From Candidatus Roizmanbacteria bacterium CG_4_10_14_0_8_um_filter_39_9 (lineage in GTDB: Bacteria > Patescibacteriota > Microgenomatia > UBA1406 > GWC2-37-13): 6,408 bases of DNA. The translations under genes were made by a program, and so were the position numbers. Positions 4,123-6,408 of this stretch are shown piece by piece. The stretch is taken from assembly GCA_002784505.1 (NCBI GenBank), contig PFLF01000035.1:1-6408 (forward strand), in the 5' to 3' direction. The notes beneath the pieces were generated by a model. That model worked only from the letters and a program-made list of their open reading frames with translations, ran no database searches and was not told the origin of the DNA. The first letter of the stretch is position 1. Every line of letters starts with the position of its first letter.

Positions 4123-6280
4123 GTCCGTATTTTTCTTTCGAAAACTTTATTATTTTGTCACGGTTTTCATTCACCACGGCCGGGAGTGGGAGGGTTGTTG
4201 CGGGGAAGGGTTTCGAGGTCATGTTGTCGATGCAAAGCTTGGTAATAATCTCATATTTTCCGAGGTTTACCAGGTCATTTTCCTCATATATCTCCCCGTA
4301 TTCTAGAGATAGAATATGGGCATCCCGTGCACCTACCACAAATGACATCAAGGTCCCCACATTGCCAAAAATGGCGCGTTCAACCTCTTCATCCAACTGC
4401 TCAATGTACTGATTGGTGAGTGTTAATGAGAGGCGGTACTTGCGGGCTTCTGATAGTATTTTAATGAAGGAAGATGTGGCGAAGTTCTGAAACTCGTCCA
4501 CATAGAGAAAAAAATCTTTCCGATCCTCTTCTTTCACAAAGCTCCGGTTCATGGCCGCAAGCTGGATCTGTGTGATAAGCATCGCACCCAGAAGCGAAGC
4601 ATTATCTTCACCCAACTTTCCCTGGGAAAGATTTAATATAAGAATTTTGCCCGAGTCCATTATTTCTTCAAGGTTGATGGTTGATTTTGGTTGACCTAAA
4701 ATATTGCGGATCATTCGTGAAGTAACAAATTGTCCCACTTTGTTTTGAATTGGGGAGATTGCTTCAGAGCGAAGCTTATCCGGCATTTTGGCAAACTCTT
4801 TCTCCCAAAATGAGATAAGCACCTCGTCTTTGAGCTGGGCCACTATTTTTTTTCTAAAATCAGCCTGTGAAAGGAGGGGGAGAACATCGGGAAGAGTTGA
4901 TCCTTCAACCTCAAGAAGAGTCAAAATGACATTGCGAAGAATATATTCAAGCCGCGGGCCCCAACTATCCTTGTAAAGCTTGCTGAAAATGGAAACGATA
5001 CTCGATGAAATAAGATCCTTGTGTTGTTTGTTATGGATCTCAAGAACATTTAAAGCAAAAGGCCGCTCTGTATCAAATGGCTCAAGGTAGACAACATCAT
5101 TAATCCGGCGTTTTGGGATATAGTCTAAAATAGTTTCTGATAAATCGCCGTGCGGGTCAACGATGCCAACGCCCCGGTCTTTTCGAATATCATCAATTGC
5201 CATATTGGCAATGAGGGTGGACTTTCCGGCACCTGTTTTTCCGATAATATACACATGTTTTCGGCGGTCAGCGTCTTTGATACCGAAAATAGTATCCTTA
5301 TTTTTATACTCGGTTTTTGCAAAAAAATTAACCTGTTTTTTGAGTTCATCTGTCGCACCTTCCGCAACCGGTAGGTTTTCAGGAGCTTCTCCAATAAGAG
5401 TTTTTCCCCAGGATATATTTTTTATGCCTGCAAGTAAATATCCGGGAGGGTGCCAGATGCTTGCCAATTCCTGAGAGTTAAGAATCTGGTGTTGTCTTTC
5501 AAAGTAGGAGAGCGACCTGTTGCGGACCCGTTTCAACAGACGGTCTTTAAAAAATAGCGGACGTCTAAAAACAAATTGATTTCCTTCGCCTAAGGAAAAA
5601 GTCCCAAACGTTCCAGCAAGCTGCTTAACATGGGACAAGAGATTTTCTATCTTATGATCTGTTGCAACGAGCAAGCGGATTCCAGCTTTTCCTGCCTGGA
5701 AAGTCGTTTTTTTCATGATGGAAAGCTTGAGAGGGCTCATCGAATATTTTTGTGCTGCCTCATCATACACCTGAGATCCGGCGGCTTTCACTCCCGCCTC
5801 CTGCCAGGCAAAGTAAGGGGGGTTTACCACAATCTGTACTGCCATTTTCAGGTGAGCCGGCTGCTTTGACAGGAATCCGACGAGCGCTGACATCGGATCA
5901 ACATCTTTAAAATCAAAGTATGTTTTGATAGGCATGTATGCATATGAATTAGTGATCACTTCGCCGACCGCAAGATATTTTGACTTAAAAATAATATCCA
6001 TCGGGTCGGTAGTTTTGGATATTTTTGATGCAGGAAATGAAGAAGTAATCAGACTTTCAACCAGCGTTTCACTTTCCTTGGGGGTCGTTACATAGAAAAA
6101 AACCGTTTGATTGAGAAGATATATTTCAAATGCATAGGTTTTCGGATGGACAAACAGAAAGCGCTTCAGAAGGGGGACATAGGGATAGGGGAGTACGGAG
6201 CTAAAAATCTGTGTTGCCGCCTCAATCGGTGTCTCGTCATCGTTGGGATTTCTAACCTGTAAATGGGATAATTGCGTCAT
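4106..6280 (-). CDS. VirD4/TraG-like conjugation/secretion-type ATPase
   Basis: A 724-aa protein. An N-terminal domain (about 1-310, opening VRNPNDDETPIEAATQIF) has no convincing membrane helix. The P-loop ATPase core (about 315-700) shows Walker A GKTGAGKST (347-355), the following GVGIVDPHGD motif, Walker B LYVDEFQNF with D595 and E596, and the LTLTNQ and GNVGTLMSFVVGARDA segments typical of VirD4/TraG/HerA-type hexameric motors. These ATPases move DNA or protein substrates through type IV secretion channels. The nearest relatives I recall are CPR proteins annotated as type IV secretion or conjugative-transfer ATPases. Classical VirD4 has two N-terminal membrane helices, absent here, and the overlapping downstream gene encodes a three-helix protein that might supply the anchor. 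No other secretion-channel gene is in view, so the substrate is unknown. The start at 6280 agrees with the promoter. Confidence 0.9.
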   Translation of the reverse strand: MTQLSHLQVRNPNDDETPIEAATQIFSSVLPYPYVPLLKRFLFVHPKTYAFEIYLLNQTVFFYVTTPKESETLVESLITSSFPASKISKTTDPMDIIFKSKYLAVGEVITNSYAYMPIKTYFDFKDVDPMSALVGFLSKQPAHLKMAVQIVVNPPYFAWQEAGVKAAGSQVYDEAAQKYSMSPLKLSIMKKTTFQAGKAGIRLLVATDHKIENLLSHVKQLAGTFGTFSLGEGNQFVFRRPLFFKDRLLKRVRNRSLSYFERQHQILNSQELASIWHPPGYLLAGIKNISWGKTLIGEAPENLPVAEGATDELKKQVNFFAKTEYKNKDTIFGIKDADRRKHVYIIGKTGAGKSTLIANMAIDDIRKDRGVGIVDPHGDLSETILDYIPKRRINDVVYLEPFDTERPFALNVLEIHNKQHKDLISSSIVSIFSKLYKDSWGPRLEYILRNVILTLLEVEGSTLPDVLPLLSQADFRKKIVAQLKDEVLISFWEKEFAKMPDKLRSEAISPIQNKVGQFVTSRMIRNILGQPKSTINLEEIMDSGKILILNLSQGKLGEDNASLLGAMLITQIQLAAMNRSFVKEEDRKDFFLYVDEFQNFATSSFIKILSEARKYRLSLTLTNQYIEQLDEEVERAIFGNVGTLMSFVVGARDAHILSLEYGEIYEENDLVNLGKYEIITKLCIDNMTSKPFPATTLPLPAVVNENRDKIIKFSKEKYGHAAKP

Positions 6281-6286
6281 AATATA

Positions 6287-6295
6287 AGTATAACA
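6287..6295 (-). promoter_or_regulatory. Predicted extended -10 promoter giving a leaderless ATPase mRNA
   Basis: On the minus strand, TGT-TATACT is an extended -10 whose last base is 6 nt before the ATG at 6280. Normal spacing would place the transcription start at or within a base or two of the A of the ATG. No good -35 is visible, as expected for extended -10 promoters, and there is no Shine-Dalgarno site. Confidence 0.55.
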
Positions 6296-6298
6296 AGA

Positions 6299-6319
6299 GT
6301 TACTCGTTACTGGTTACTG
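6299..6319. repeat. GTTACTC/GTTACTG x3 tandem heptamer
   Basis: One GTTACTC and two GTTACTG units lie head to tail, followed by GTTT. The array sits just upstream of the predicted -10 of the ATPase gene, at about the position of the -35 region and spacer. Confidence 0.88.
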
Positions 6320-6331
6320 GTTTATTTATCA

Positions 6332-6408
6332 TCATTTGGTTAGCCAGCGCCATACTTTTCCAAGAAACGAATTTGAGATTCTTGCCTTTATTTTTTGCCA
6401 AGTTGTAA
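6332..6408 (-). CDS. C-terminal end of an unidentified minus-strand gene (partial)
   Basis: The last 24 codons before tandem TGA TGA stops read as a basic, tryptophan-rich tail (TWQKIK...GKVWRWLTK), which looks like a genuine protein C-terminus. The gene would continue beyond the right edge, upstream of the ATPase in the same orientation, with about 51 bp between them. Another frame also stays open here (stop at 6300-6302), so the choice is tentative. Nothing can be said of function. Confidence 0.4.
   Translation of the reverse strand, partial: TTWQKIKARISNSFLGKVWRWLTK

Noticed and set aside
5125..5394. Open frames overlapping the Walker A region of the ATPase gene in other frames
   Set aside because: They are shadows of a strongly conserved motif-bearing gene. 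Their own translations show no domain character.
4106..6280. A conjugative element or complete type IV secretion locus
   Set aside because: Only the ATPase is present. No relaxase, VirB4, pilin, integrase or attachment site is visible, and such ATPases occur as chromosomal genes in CPR genomes.
1..6408. Alternative genetic code with TGA read as glycine
   Set aside because: TGA cleanly ends several genes, such as those at 1481, 2164 and 3572, at sensible C-termini. No gene needs read-through.
6300..6408. Alternative minus-strand frame at the right edge ending at 6300
   Set aside because: It would extend through the heptamer array (…NKPVTSNE) and looks less protein-like than the frame ending at 6332. 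It cannot be excluded from so short a fragment.

Overview
The window looks like a chromosomal fragment of an uncultivated Candidate Phyla Radiation bacterium, most likely Microgenomates (OP11) or a close relative. Three things suggest this. A dockerin protein sits beside small cohesin proteins. A VirD4/TraG-like ATPase has a long soluble N-terminal domain of a type I associate with CPR genomes. Intergenic DNA is AT-rich with 7-nt-periodic repeats. TGA ends several genes, so the standard bacterial code (table 11) fits and the TGA=Gly lineages do not. The phylum assignment comes from remembered family resemblance, not from a search.

Left half, plus strand (1-2964): a tightly packed surface-protein operon. 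It begins with the 3' part of a gene whose product ends in a dockerin module after an 18-glycine linker. Next come a cohesin-like protein on an N-terminal membrane anchor, a cohesin-like protein with a signal peptide and a C-terminal LPQTG sorting-type tail, and a membrane-anchored fibronectin-III protein with a six-cysteine segment and a Pro/Thr tail. Gaps are 6 nt, 23 nt and a 4-nt ATGA overlap, so co-expression is likely. A secreted dockerin protein docking onto two differently anchored cohesins is the natural reading. No glycoside hydrolase or other enzyme domain is visible, so this need not be a cellulosome.

Middle (2965-3572): a 173-bp intergenic region holds a large AT-rich inverted repeat built of CAAATNN/ATTTGNN heptamers. 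An extended -10 promoter overlapped by an 11-bp dyad follows, then a small YtxH-like membrane protein with a charged coiled-coil tail.

Right half, minus strand (3574-6408): a 724-aa conjugation/secretion-type ATPase with intact Walker A and B motifs, apparently transcribed from an extended -10 promoter so close to the ATG that the mRNA should be leaderless. A gene for a three-helix membrane protein with a winged-helix-like C-terminus overlaps its 3' end by 17 bp. This second gene converges on the YtxH-like gene with one nucleotide between them. The right edge carries the probable C-terminus of another minus-strand gene.

Several short tandem arrays with a period of 7 (or 7-8) bases are scattered through the window, both between and inside genes. 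They are the main structural pattern that gene content does not explain.
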